DNA of 64,000 nucleotides from Dimorphilus gyrociliatus (lineage: Eukaryota > Annelida > Polychaeta > Dinophilidae). Shown here in pieces: positions 36,331-49,439 of the stretch (position 1 is the first letter of the stretch; every line of letters starts with the position of its first letter). The notes under the pieces were generated by a model. That model saw only the letters and a list, made by a program, of their open reading frames with translations. It made no database searches and was not told the origin of the DNA. The stretch covers positions 1,116,001 through 1,180,000 of the forward strand of contig CAJFCJ010000003.1 of NCBI GenBank assembly GCA_904063045.1, in the 5' to 3' direction. The position numbers and the translations under genes were made by a program.

Positions 36331-37613
36331 GAATAGGAATTTTTTTCCATTCTTTTTTTCTCAGCATCGCTCTTCCTTTTTTTTCTTGTGTAGCCTTCAC
36401 CTCTAACTTTGACTTTTGCTTTTAATTAACCCTTAACTGGGCATTGGAGAACTGAAAATGGGATAATTATCTAATCACAATGCTTACCGAATAATTAAAG
36501 AGTTGTTTGTTTTGCCTAACGTACTAAAAAATATCTATAAAACGTTAATTGAAGTGATTGAATGAATAAAATGTAAAAAGTAATACATAATTAACAAAGA
36601 ATACATCTTACTCTAACGCCTTCTGGTGTTAGGCTTATTCAAATTTTTTTTTATCAAAATCCATTAACATGCAGTATTCTATGCTTTAGTTGATCAATAA
36701 TGACATAAAAGCCATTGAATTCGTCACTCTACCCAAATAATTGGGTATGTTAGAAAAAAAAAATAAAAAGCGAGTAGGAATTGAAATTTCTAATAGCTTT
36801 TAGCCTACTTGCTAACGAAAAAAAATCGCTTTCCAGATAGTCCATTATTGTCAGTACAATAGACTAAAATATCTATGAAATAACTAAAGATCGTCCTTTA
36901 ATACCCGATTATTATATATTCAATTTTCTAAATAATTTATCCTCTTTATGTTGCCTACAAAACACTTAGATACTACTTATAATTACAGACTCTATATTTA
37001 CATAGGACGGCTTAAATATTATAAGTATATAATATTAGGGTAAAATACGTAATTATTTGCGGCGTTCGTATTGCGTTATTAAATGCTTATATAATAAGAT
37101 AATTGTAACGGGCGACACTAATGAATTACGAAAAATAGCGTGTTTAACTCAAATTTTTTCCATAACGCTCATAAATTCCTAAACCATCTGCCGTATTTTG
37201 GTACACTCAAGAGAATGGAAATGTTCATTCAGCTTTCATCATAATAAAATAATTGACAATAAGTTGATTAGATAATTGGTATGTTTTACGCAAACTTCTT
37301 TTATATATGGATTCGTAAATTTTGTATGTATATGTATCTATCAATATACGGTTATATCATCATTTGATATACTGTATATATATTTAGCCTATAATACTAT
37401 TAGAATAGATTTCTTTCTTTAACTTGTTAATAAAGTACTCAAATTTTCTCGTTGATTAATACTCAGCTAGCCACGTAAACTCTTTTTATACTGTTTTTAT
37501 TGTTATTTACACAAAACCGGTAGTTACTTCCGGTTATTTGGTTGAACAAATGTGAAATTAACCACGTGATAAGAGTCTAAATATAGCTTCTGCATAGAAA
37601 TTTTAAAATAAAT

Positions 37614-37630
37614 TGTATATATATATATCC

Positions 37631-37671
<41 letters not shown>
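37614..37671 (+). repeat. (TA)n microsatellite
   Basis: TA run broken once by CCCAA at about 37629-37633, one of the longest in the window. Confidence 0.95.
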
Positions 37672-37672
<1 letters not shown>

Positions 37673-37739
37673 AAGTGTTTATATATATATTTATATATTC
37701 TTTAGAAAAGAGCAAGATAAAAAATGTCGCTCCCTTTCA

Positions 37740-38350
37740 AGATATAACAGTGCGTGACTGTTGAATTGAAGCTCGCGTTCAATTCTCGCCTTACATAATA
37801 TAAGGCCGTGATCGATGGGTGACGAGGCTCATTGTCATTATAGAATGGGAGGTAAATAGGAGGTGAAAGGTGTGCGTGTCTGCGCTTTCTATGGTGGGCA
37901 AGGGTTTGGTAAGTCCAAGGAAGTAGACGATTGTTCAGACAACTTCAAAGATTATTGAATAAGAGACTTAGATAAAATAGAATAGTCATTTTATCAATAG
38001 GTGGCGCCAGTGTCGACGCACGTGCCGTCGACGCGTGTGGCATTTGGTTTAGTGAAAGCGAATTGGAAGGGGGCGTCAACGACGCTCTTCATTTAAGGTA
38101 TTTTTTTATTAGATTCTAGTTATTGTTTTTTATTTGTTAAATCGTATAAGTCTTCTTGTTAACGCTCATTTAGAAATGATAAAAAACGCTATGCATTTTA
38201 AGAAACTATATCGGATATCTCACACTTTTTTGTTGTGTTGTTACAAAAAACGATCTATAATTGTTTTTGAGCGTCTCTCTGGGGCGTTTCCCCCAAATTA
38301 CGATCAACGTGAGAGGTGACGCGATAATCACCGTTACACGTCAACACGTG
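37740..38350. promoter_or_regulatory. CpG-rich island with two inverted repeats and a CTCF-like site
   Basis: An inverted repeat GAATTGAA/TTCAATTC is at 37763-37785 with a 7-base spacer. TAGGTGGCGCCAG is at 37998-38010. It is followed immediately by GTCGACG-CACGTGC-CGTCGAC at 38012-38032, perfect 7-base arms around an E-box. This is the densest cluster of symmetric sites in the gene-free half. No coding signal. Confidence 0.4.
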
Positions 38351-38659
38351 TCCCAAGGGCGCGTCTATTACACAACAGATTACGATCATGTGTTTCTTTC
38401 TCTTCAATACGTCTCTTCCTTTCCGATATTTTAATCATATTAAATATTTAGAAAAAGAGAGACAGATGGATTTTTTTTCTTAAACTTTAAGTTCTCTCTT
38501 CTATATCGTAACCTCTTCTTACAAACCCGCCGGCGTACTGTATCGCCCTTTTAATTTTCTCTTTCTTTTTTGAAAAGAAGCCCTTTACCGTAATTTTTTT
38601 TCTACTTTTTTTTGTCTTCTTAAAGAATGCAGTTATTTAAAGTTAATTCATTGTAAAGC

Positions 38660-38710
38660 AAATTTCTGTCAATCACGTGACCTTTAGTTTATTAGACTTA
38701 TGACGTCACA
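38660..38710. promoter_or_regulatory. PBX/MEIS, E-box and CRE site cluster
   Basis: CTGTCAATCA (38666-38675, the complement of TGATTGACAG) overlaps TCACGTGA (38673-38680). A perfect TGACGTCA follows at 38701-38708. Confidence 0.4.
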
Positions 38711-38829
38711 ACAGACTTTAGTCTCTTTATTGGAAAACTTTTTTTAAAGGAAGGGCAATGAAATCTATTTCTTTGAAAACGTATTGTTTTCTTTTAGTAT
38801 ATTATAAAACATGTCTAGCTGCATAAAAA

Positions 38830-38830
38830 G

Positions 38831-38857
<27 letters not shown>
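38830..38857 (+). repeat. (TA)n microsatellite
   Basis: Uninterrupted TA run. Confidence 0.95.
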
Positions 38858-38861
<4 letters not shown>

Positions 38862-39059
38862 ATTTGTAATCTATTCGTATGTAGGCATATAACTCAGGTT
38901 TATTGTATTTTTTGTTGGGTTTTTTGAGGTATAGATGTTTGTATTATCTATTTTTCAATGTATTCGAAATAATTTGTACTAAAAGAAATCTTACTTCAGA
39001 CATTAAGGCCAAAATAGTTCTATGTAAAACTATAAAGGAAAGATAATACTAATAAATAA

Positions 39060-39420
39060 TAGAAATAAAAAAAAACGCCGCCTAGACGCTAGGAAATATT
39101 ATAACGACGTCTTGAAAATGAATGTCTAGTCCGCAGCGGACAAAAGGGGCGGCAGACAATAGTCGTATTGTTTCTATTGTTCGCCTATCTTTTGAGTAAG
39201 ATGAAAAGGCAAGTGATGTCATTCGCTTGTCATCTTTCTGGCGAATGAGGAGGGCGAGACACCTTTTTAGAAAAAACGTTTCCTTTTCCAACCGTCAACT
39301 CGATCTTTCTTTTATCTGTTGTAACGCTCGATTTACTAACGCTTTCGACCTCTTGTAGCCCTCTCCTCTACTTTACTTTTACCCTCTTTATATATACAAA
39401 ATCTACTCTACTCTCTCTCG
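39060..39420. promoter_or_regulatory. CpG-containing island with three clustered SOX-type sites
   Basis: ACAATAG (39156-39162), a TATTGTT (about 39167-39173) and CTATTGTT (39174-39181) lie within 26 bases. No gene recognised in the surrounding 38860-44870 apart from microsatellites and pyrimidine/purine tracts. Confidence 0.3.
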
Positions 39421-39552
39421 TTCGTCTCTCTTCCCTCTAACCCTTGTCAATTGAACATTCTCCTTTCCCTCGTTTATCCCAGTCTTGTCGTTTTAATCTG
39501 TCCTTTTATCATTTCACTCTTTCTTCCCTCTCTGTTCCTTTTCCTCTTCCTT

Positions 39553-39585
<33 letters not shown>

Positions 39586-41207
39586 GTTTATTTTTATTGC
39601 CTTTGGAGATATAGCAGTGCCTCTATTGACTATTGTTGAAAATACGCTTCTTTCATATTGCTGAAAAGCAAATGTTTGAGTTGATTTTAAAATGAGAAGA
39701 GTAGGCGCGGCTGTGGTGTAGGGATTGGAGTTGTTGTACGAAATCCATTCAAAACTTGTATATATAAATACATATATTTATAGAAATATTAATCTATTTT
39801 TAGATGTTTTATTTACATTATGCAACATCCTCTTAAAATTTAGTCATTCTATCTAAACTTTTATTTATATTGCATACAATTATAGAATACATTTAGGGCT
39901 TTTGTATATCTTTTTTTCTATAAATTCGAATAAAAGGGAGATATAGGGAAGAGAAGGAGAAAAGGAGATGAGAGAAAGGCAATTGCGAAAGAGAAACGTA
40001 TGTAGATGTAGACGACAAAATAGAAATAAGCGAGTAAAAAAAAAGATACACAAACGGATAGATAGTTCGATAGGCGGACAGAAATAGTAAAGTAAAGAAG
40101 GAAAACAGATTTGTTCTTCTTTAAAGAATTATTAGCCATTCTATCTCTGCCGCTTTAGGGGACGCTATTAATAAAATGAACGAAAGGAAGTGAAAATGTA
40201 GAAAATGGAGGAAACAAAGAAATGAAGTCTTTTATAATTTTTGTAGAATTCTTAAAACTTTATTGTTATTAACTGCATGATGAATTATTACTGTAGGCGG
40301 TAATAATAATAATGAGTAATATTTCATCCTTTCTCTACTGATTTTTCTCATTCTTTTGTTTCCTTTTCCTATTCATTCTTCTTTTCTTCTTCCTTTTTTT
40401 CACTCTCCCTCTTCCATTCCTTAAACCTCATATGTCTTTTCTTAGATCAATCGTCTATACCCCCCTATTAGAGAGTAACCTTTTCAAGAGCCAAACAATT
40501 TTTCACGCTCTAAAGAAGCTTTAAATGCAAAAAAGAAAAAAGATAAAAGATTTTGAAAAGGCTAGAGATAGACTTCTAAAGTTCATTTACGCCCTCTATT
40601 GTTCAGTATTGGAATCCAGTCGAAAAGTTTCTTCTCACGATGTGTGTATATCGTAATAAATGCATTTTTAAATAAGACGACTGAATAAAGTAATTGAATT
40701 TTTTATAAATTAGAGACTAAGATAATAGGTATTGGTTGTTTATAATCCTTTATAAGTTTTATAATTCAAATTAACATATTATTGAATAATTTAATTACTT
40801 AAAAAAGTTAGATTACAAGGTTGAAACAGTAGAAAATTGATCGATTTTAACTACTTAAATAATGTAAATAGTTACTTAAATAAAGATAAAGAAGAAAGCA
40901 CAACATATATTAATGATAAAGATAACATTTATAAACTAGAAAATCTGTACTCGAAGTAATTGCCGATTGTTTGTCAAGGTTTTCATAACATTACCTATAT
41001 AATATTCATGAAGTTATAAAAGCTTCTTAGACTTGGGTGAGTCAATTAAGAAATCCATATCTGGTATAAAGGAATAATTTATTTTGTATTCTTACAAGCA
41101 TTTACATATCGTTTTAGTTTCATTGAATTTCTTTCCTTTGATATGTTGAAAAACAAAATAATAATAATAATAATGTAATCTTTGTTCAAATATATACTTA
41201 TTTCTAG

Positions 41208-41236
41208 TTCTTCTTCTTCTTCTTCTTCTTCTTCTC
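41208..41236 (+). repeat. (TTC)n microsatellite
   Basis: TTC repeats followed by short CATT and CTTT repeats to 41276. A TA then GA compound tract lies at 41503-41551. Confidence 0.9.
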
Positions 41237-41499
41237 CTTCTCTTTTCACTCATTCATTCATTCACTTTCTTTCTTTCAATTAAAACCCGTTTTTTTTCTT
41301 TCTCTCTCTCGCTCTCTCGCCCTTTTTAATGATTGCTATTATCAATATCATATTATTGTATTCTTTTGTTCAAAAAGAAATAAATAGAGAGGAGAGAATT
41401 GCGAAGGAATTTGGTGTAGTGACAGAAGAACAACGGAATATGGGAGAAGGGAGGGAATAGAGGGGGGGTAGAAAAGTAAAAGAGTGAGAATCTATATCG

Positions 41500-41538
<39 letters not shown>

Positions 41539-44500
41539 AGAGAGAGAGAGTATAATCGGTTGTTACCAGGTTTATTTAATCAGTCGTTATTTTTCAAGTA
41601 TAATCTATACACGAAAGAATTATTTGCAAAGAGATAGAGATATTGAAGGTGAGGATAGATGAGAGATTTAAAGAGAGAGAGAAAGCTATTTTCCACATAT
41701 ATTCGCATAAACAGATATTTTCACTCTCTTTTCAACAGGAAGGAAATAAATATTATATGAGAGTATTTACAAAGGAACTAGTAAAAATGAAAAGTAACAG
41801 AGAGAGAGAAAGGGAGTAGAGGGGAAAGGAAAAGTTGTACTTGACTTTTCCACTTTTCTGCTCTTCTACACTTTTTGTCTAGTACTAGAGAAACGTTGAG
41901 CGTCTATAGCTGAAAAGTAAATGTTTGCCGAGCGGTTTGCCTTTAATGTATAGAAATAATAAAGAAAGGGAAAATCGAGAGCGAGGGCGATTGACTACAG
42001 CAGAATGTTCATTTGTTTCAGTCACGTCGCCCACAGAGAACACTATGCTATATGCAAACTTGAGGTCTTTTCACGCTCTAAAAGCCATTGTATTCCATAC
42101 AATACAACAACAATGCGCTGCATTTTTATCTTCTACAAATACGATGCTTGGCTTAATGAAGAGTTCTTTGATTTTTTTTAATTACATTCTCTTCTCCGCC
42201 TCTTTTTTATATCTAGTTTCTCTTTCTCCCTGTATCTCTTTATCTCTTTTTATATTTTTTATCAATCTTCATCTATAAGCTGCACTCTTTCAGTATTTCT
42301 TCTCTCTCCCCTCCGTCCCCTCCCCTGTCTGTCTGTCTGTCTCTCTCCCTCTGTCTCTCTTTCTTCTTTTCTCTTCTCGTCATTCTTTCATTTATTCTTT
42401 TTGATAATAAATTTTTTTATTGTCTTAAAACTATGAAGTGCATCTTCTACTTGATTGGTCTTATTTTTTTTGACTTGTCATAATATTTTATTTTAATTAG
42501 TGCTAAAATCTTTGTTTAGTTTCTTCTCATTTTAATTTGCTTTAGTAAATTTAGTATTCGTGCTTTGTGAATGAAAAAATGTTTTACCTTCCTCTGCCCC
42601 TCCCATCCTATTTTTTGTTTAATTAGAAACACAAAATACTAAACTAGCTATTTAAAAATAAAATAAAAATGTTGATAGTCTTCTTTTCTTTTATTCTTTG
42701 TGTTTTATATGTTTTATATACATTATTTATATTTAAATTATGTAATATATATATATATATATATGTATATTTGTGTGCATAGTCCTTATATGCAAGTTGT
42801 TTTCTAGACGCCTCCATAAAGATTCTATTCTATAGGCGTTTAGTGAAGATCTTTTCTCGGCAAATTAGATGTCAAAAACACATTTAAATCTATTTTTAAA
42901 CATTTACTATTTAAAAAAAGTTGTAGGAGAGAGAGAGAGATAGAGAAAGATAGAAAAATAGAAAGAGAGAGTGAGTGATATGGCAATAAAAGTAAATTAT
43001 ATATATTTATAAATATATATAATTATACATTTTGAATGGTTTTATTAATAATTTTGGAATTAACTTTTATATTGTGAATATTTAATTATTTGAAGATAAA
43101 AATGTAGAAAAGAATGTAGGAATTAAGGATAAAGTATCCATATTTCGCTATAGTTTGACCTAACAAATAAAGAGGTCACCAATCGGACGCTTATAGAATT
43201 CTATTGGCCTGATTTCAACTTTTCTCTCCAAACTTAAAATAGACTTTGATTGAATGAAAACTGTGAAATATAGAAAAAATTTCTCTTTTTAATTGTTGGA
43301 TATTATTTTTTTTTTAAAAAAAAAAAGACAAAGCTATTGTAATAAATAGAAATGTATTTAAAATAGAAATGATTAAAACTAGTTAATTAACCTTGTTTAT
43401 TAACCATTGAGAAAATTATATATATATTATAGAGAAGTAGATATAAACGATTTTTTCTCATAGAGTAATGATGTATTTTCTTTCTCTTTTATTTTCAACT
43501 TTCCTTCCCTCTTCCCCATTTATATTCATCCTCTTCTCTCTCCTTCTTTAAATACTTCCTTCGAGTTTATGGATGAGAATTCATTGAAAATTTACCAATT
43601 CTCTTCATTTTCTTTGATTGTTGATTGAAAAAGGGACTCGAAAGGTTTTTGTGAAAAAGTTTTATAGGAATTGGGGGCGTGAAGAGAGGTTAAAGAGGGA
43701 CACCTTGAGGAAACGATAAAAAGGGAAGAATTAACCCCCCTCCACCGCTATATTCCCGCAATTCTTTTCATTTTATTTCTGTTTTTTATATAGAACCATG
43801 TAAGCATGATAAAGTATAGACGTATTTCCAAGTATTCGTTTAACATCTATAGCTACTCTTTACAGTATGCTATATCTACAAAGTATTTATAAACACGTAT
43901 ATTTTTCAATTTTATTATATTTCATTTTTTTTTCATTCGAAAACCTACAGCATGCAGCCGCGCTTTGTCTTTCCATTGAAAAGCGCTTTTTGAATAGCCA
44001 GGCATTCAATTCGAATTGTATGCGTTCCGTATTTACGACACGAGTCATGTTATAGTGTTCATTATGAGGCGAATGAATTGCCATTCTTTTACCGTTTTGT
44101 TCAGCTTTAGAACGCGTTTTGAATGCGAGCAGATTTTGTTCGCGTTTTTATTCTTCTGCGTTTTTTTTTTTTTTTGTATACACGGGAATATTCTATACTC
44201 TCGCCGGTCAGTTTTCGTTCCGACGCCGAACTGTACGGGCTCCTTCTTCTTCTAACTTCTTCATTCTTCCCTTCAAACAACCTACTTATTATTCTTTTTT
44301 TCCTGTTGATTATCACCAGATACTATTCTTAGAAAAACGTTCATCTATTATTGAATTAATCAACGGTGTACTTTTGTTTTCTTTGCATTGTTTACATTAA
44401 AAAAAACTTGGTTTATTATAGCCAAAAAAGGTACTTGACTCATTTTTTGTTTTTTTTATTCATTTATTACTATTATCATTATTTCACTTTATTATTCAAG

Positions 44501-44874
44501 CTTCATAAAGCTTTAATAGACCCTCGCTGAGGTGTTTTTTTTCCTTATCTTTCTCTATTCTGTACTCTCTCTTCCTATGTCTCTCTATCTGTCTCATTTA
44601 TAGCAGTTGTATACTCATACATATGCGCATACACAGACCACACACACACACACATAAGCACACAAAATACATGGCAATGCACACATACAGTTAAACACGA
44701 AACCGATAAAGATATCGTAACATACTCTTCTATCTCTTCCCTTCGACAGTAACAGTTTATCATCAATATATTAATTAGATTTATTAATTATTACTTATTT
44801 ACTTTACAATTACTCTTAGGTTATTGTTTAAAATCGTCACTATTCATTGCTTATTCGTATTTTTTATTTTCCAG

Positions 44875-44920
44875 AACTGGAAAAGGCTCATATTTTAAAG
44901 GTGATATATAAATTGAACAG
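44875..44920 (+). other. Exon-like segment with strong splice sites
   Basis: A 46-bp segment follows a T-rich tract ending TTTTCCAG and is followed by an ideal donor, CAG/GTAAGT. Only one frame is open: it starts two bases in and reads LEKAHILKVIYKLN. LEKAxIL is reminiscent of helix 2 of Hes/Hey-type bHLH proteins, but 14 residues are too few to claim this. No partner exon was found, so a 5' UTR exon, a coding exon of a gene beyond the window, or chance all remain possible. Confidence 0.25.
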
Positions 44921-45105
44921 GTAAGTTCTTTTACTTTATTCAAGTTCTTTCGTGTATTTTTTCTTCTCATTCTTTTCATTAGAATTGTAGAAAGAGGGTT
45001 TTTTTTTTGAAAAAATTGATTTACTTTGTTATGATTATTATTCTTTTCTCTCTTAGGAATTTTGCTTTAAAACGTATATTCTTGTAACAATAACTATATT
45101 CTTAA

Positions 45106-45110
45106 GAAAG

Positions 45111-45158
<48 letters not shown>
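45106..45158 (+). repeat. (GAAA)n and (GA)n microsatellite
   Basis: GAAA units pass into an uninterrupted GA run. 45160-46130 holds no gene. Confidence 0.95.
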
Positions 45159-45163
<5 letters not shown>

Positions 45164-46379
45164 ATGAAAGAAAGAGTGAGAAATTTAATAATAATAATTA
45201 CAACTTTTGGTTTTAATCAACAATCAAGATATTGTATTATTTATTAGTTTATTGCTGGTACCGTTAGTTTGTTATAATAGAATATTATAGCGTAAAATTT
45301 AGTGAAATTTCTTTCCTCTTCTCATCGATCGTTTGATATTTTTTTATATTATCGATATTTGATACATCCTCTTTAAGTTGGTTTTTTTTTATTATAATCG
45401 AAATATTAACATTTCTCTATTATTGTTAATATGTGAATAGTATTATAAAATTCTATAATAGCTCAACTGCTTCTACTCTGTAATTTATATTACAAAAAAA
45501 GTGAACAAAGTTTCTATGGCTCTTATAGATAGTAAGAATATATGAATGAACGAGCGAACTAGGGAGTAAAGGAGGGGCTATAGTTTAACATATTTAAAGT
45601 ATATCGAATTCCAATCTATAAAACTTGGGATGAATGAAGAAAGGTAGGAGAGGTCAACAATATGATTAACCTCTGCCTTTAAAGGGAAAAAAGTAACTGT
45701 ACAAAAAGGAGAAAGAGATAATGATAGCAATAATAATAAAATTATAACATAAAAGTATATAAACATAAAAGAAACAACAAAATCTAATAGAGAAAGAAGG
45801 AGAAGAAGAAGGAGAAGAAGAAAGAGAAAAAGAAATTTAAATTTAAATTGAATTTATTACGGGAATAAAAGAGGAAAAGACAAAAAAAGAAAGAAAATGA
45901 ACGTAACAAAAGTAATAAGGAAATAGGTTGTTATTGAGACAATTAGCCAACTGATTATTCCTTTCGATTAAGAAGACTAATATATATCTACTATATTAGA
46001 TATATTTATACATTATACACAGTATATATTTATACAGTAGATATGTGTAATACCAGTTTCCGCTCTCTTAACCTGAATGTCGAAAAGTTTTATGTAAATA
46101 GTCAAGTAGAGAAATACTGAAAAAAAAGAAAGGCGAGAACAAATTTATTTTTCCCTTTATAGAAAATAAAAAGCTGCGGCGTGCGTGCATATAATGAAAT
46201 GTATAAATAGCTTCGCTGGTGCCCTATTATGTGGGCGCTGCTAGTTATTAATTATGTACAGGTTCCTTTGTTGCGTTCTAAACAAATGTCTGTAAATAAT
46301 GTAGTAGGATGGTCATTGAGAGTTTGATTGGAAAAAGAGGAGAGCATATGAGCCTTTAATATGATGCTAACGAAATGTA

Positions 46380-47060
46380 TACTTTTCATATCCGATAGGG
46401 GGCGTTGGGTTTTATTTTCTTTCTTGGTCTTTGGTCTGATTTTGTTTACTTTAAACTAAAGCTCCATCTAGCGGATATTTACTTTATTATAAGATAGAGG
46501 GAGACCTTGTCGTTTTCTATTGTTGTTCCATCTGGTGGATATCGACAGAGTTATTTAAATGAAAGAGCCGGCGGTCATGATTATCTGCGGTCGACTTGCT
46601 TAATCAATGGGGCGTTGGAGTCGGGCGTCGATTAAACAATACGAGCCCTTATCTTTCCACCGCCAAAATCGTTTAGTCGTTTTTCTTTTAGATTACGTCC
46701 TTACGCATCCCAACTTCTATCGGAATATTAAATATAAAGATGATGAATAATGGAAGTAATGACTGTTTGATTCAATTCCATCCGTCCTATATATCCGATG
46801 TACTTCTTCCTTATTTTCTGTCACTCTTTCTCTGCCCTTTTCAATCGACCTTATCAATTTCTTTCTCCTTGAATTCTGCTAAATAAAAACTCGGTCAGAA
46901 AGGGGAGATTACGTTATAAAACGTCATCGCGCTGTCTACCATCCCACCAACCTACCAACAACGCCCCGTTCGTTAGTTGTTTCCTGCGGTCGTGACAGGA
47001 AACCGACGCGTCGGACGACAGCCTTGTATTCTTACATCATCGCTATACGAGATTATTGTT
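46380..47060. promoter_or_regulatory. CpG-rich island with three spaced CTCF-like sites and a palindrome
   Basis: ATAGGGGGCGTTG (46396), CCATCTAGCGG (46464) and CCATCTGGTGG (46528) are about 65 bases apart. A perfect 12-base palindrome, CCGACGCGTCGG, lies at 47003-47014. No coding signal. Confidence 0.4.
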
Positions 47061-47179
47061 GGTGAATTGTAGACGAATCTGCGTCAAATTCAGTATATTA
47101 TGTAATGTTTTGATTGCTTCTTGTGCCAAAGAGACGATTGTTGAATGCTTAGAGAGATGTATATGATTCTCTTAACCCT

Positions 47180-47248
47180 AAGCTCTCTCTTTCTTTCCCT
47201 TCTCCCATCTCTCTCTCTCTCCCTTTCTTTCTTTCTTTCTTTCTTTCT
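47180..47248 (+). repeat. (CT)n and (CTTT)n pyrimidine microsatellite
   Basis: CT and CTTT units. Its complement gives a lysine/glutamate-rich spurious reading frame. A GA counterpart is at 47950-47990, directly after TGATTGACAG (47939-47948). Confidence 0.9.
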
Positions 47249-48229
47249 ATCTTCCCTTTCTTTCCTCCTCTCTTGCTAGCAATCCGAAGCGCTTTGAGTC
47301 TTAAATTGTTGATGATAAAAAGAAGAAGAGAGGGTAGGGGACGGGAAAATTTCGTGTCCCTATTTTTTTCTTGTAAAAGAGAAGAACAAAAAAGATTTTG
47401 TAAAGGAAACATAAAGTGCAGTATGTTACGTATTATTCTTGTATAAGGAGGAAATATTTGAAATTTTTAAGGCACGCTTTCACCCTAAGGCTAACCTTTC
47501 CTCTTTGCCTTCCCAGTCGTAAAAATTGTAATTTTAGCATTTTTTTTAACACTATACCATCAATTGTTAGGGCTACCGAATATAAGTAAATTCTATTACC
47601 TTCCACAAAAATTTATTGACTAAGGGTATTATTTAAAAAAAGTAGGGTTAATAGAACCTACTTTTCAGTAATTTAGACGTCTAGTAACTGGCTTTTTCCT
47701 TTCTAAGAAAATAAAGAAGCCACTATATTTAACCAAACATCCTTTTTAAATATTAAATAGCATAATAATATATAAGATTCTAGCAAAATGGATTAGATTA
47801 ATTCTTTTCTTTTGCTATATTAAGTTGAAGAAGGCAACAATTAAAAATACTGTCTAATTGAGACAGCAAACAGAAATAATTAGTCTTTAAAAGAAGACAA
47901 AATTGAGGGCGTGAAGGAGCATAGAGTGAAAGAATAAATGATTGACAGAGAGACGGAGAGACAGAGAGACAGAGAGAGAGAGAGAGAAAGAGATGGAAGT
48001 AATAGGCAGACGAAATGAGCGAAAGAAGAACTGCGGAAGAGTACGAAAAGTAAAGAAAGTAAAGATAGGGAAAATTAAAATAATATAAAGGTTTACAGTT
48101 TTAACGAGAAGATTAATAGACGATGAAAACGTATGAAAGTTAGCAAGGAGGGCTAAGAGACTAGTAGCCACGGAGGAGAATATTCTTTTTGTCATTCTCA
48201 ACCCATTCTTTCGTATGAAATCTATTGGC

Positions 48230-48900
48230 AATTGAAGTGGGTTGTTACGCCGATGATTGGACGTGTGTCAGTTTTCTTAGTATGCCGCTGCCTCGTGATT
48301 GCAGCCATCAACAATCGGATTCAATATAAAAATTGTCTATGTAACGAAATATCTGGCGCTCTCTCCCCTTTTCCCTCCCTCTTTCTCTATTTCTTTCTTT
48401 CTATCTTTCGAACTCGTTTCACTTTTTAGTCTCCCCCTTCGTTTCATTCCCATCGCCTATTTATTATTGTGTTTTTGTGCTAAGATGAGAATTTAGTCTC
48501 GACTATAATCCCTCTATATGAATTATTCTTTTCTTCATTTATTAATGAGAGAATAGGATAAGGAAATGATCAAGATATGTACACGTTTTTCTTTTATAAC
48601 CGCCATCTCTCCGTCTATTTTAATTATACGTGTACGTGCGCGATTATTTACATAACCTAAGGGCGTTTCTTGTACGAAAAAATTGGCAGTAACAGTAGAC
48701 GTCGTTCAAGTAGACAGTATTCTTTGTAAATAAACACAAGAAAAGGGAGAAAGAAGCGATTAATTGTAATCGTTCGGAGGATTCGATCATAGTGCAGGTG
48801 TGCAGGACGTCTTCATTATAATACCTGCAACGTGTGTAGAAGGGTGAAAATTGCGTATTTGTTTGGAACGTAACGCCGGTAGTCACCCTAAGGGCTGTGG
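48230..48900. promoter_or_regulatory. CpG-containing island
   Basis: Two richer patches (48230-48350 and 48600-48900) with ATTGG/CCAAT-like and CGTGTACGTGCGCG-like sequence. No family-like reading frame. Confidence 0.25.
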
Positions 48901-49439
48901 GCAATGGGTGAACCTATTATTTTAATTACAGTTGAAATTTTTCGAATATCTCTTATGGTGTTAAGTTATCTAGAGTCTTGGAAGAGGAGGGAATGAGGGA
49001 GGGGAAAGAAGAGAACATAGATGGACTTAGCTTAAAATAGTCTATAGTATACTATAAAGACTTTTCTAACTGAGACTTGAGATGCTGCGTGAGAAAGAGT
49101 ATTGTATCTAGCAGCTTATGCAGTTTGTGTTTTAGTCGATTTCTTTTATAAATAATCATAAATATTATTTGACAAATAATTTCGAAGAAAGACTGGTTTT
49201 TCTCAATGTTTTTAAATTGTAATGCGAAACTATAAAAACAAGGAAAAGTATACCTGGTTTAAGGGATAAAATTGAGAAATACGAGTGCTTTTCTCCTATT
49301 TTTTTTTGGGATTGTTTTGTATTTCGCCATGAACAAAATAGGAAAGAGCATATGCCGTTTATGGAATACTGTCTTTTTTTTTTTCGCAAAAACCTCCCAC
49401 TGGACAATTAGACGCTTCGTATAGATAATCGAAGGAGAT

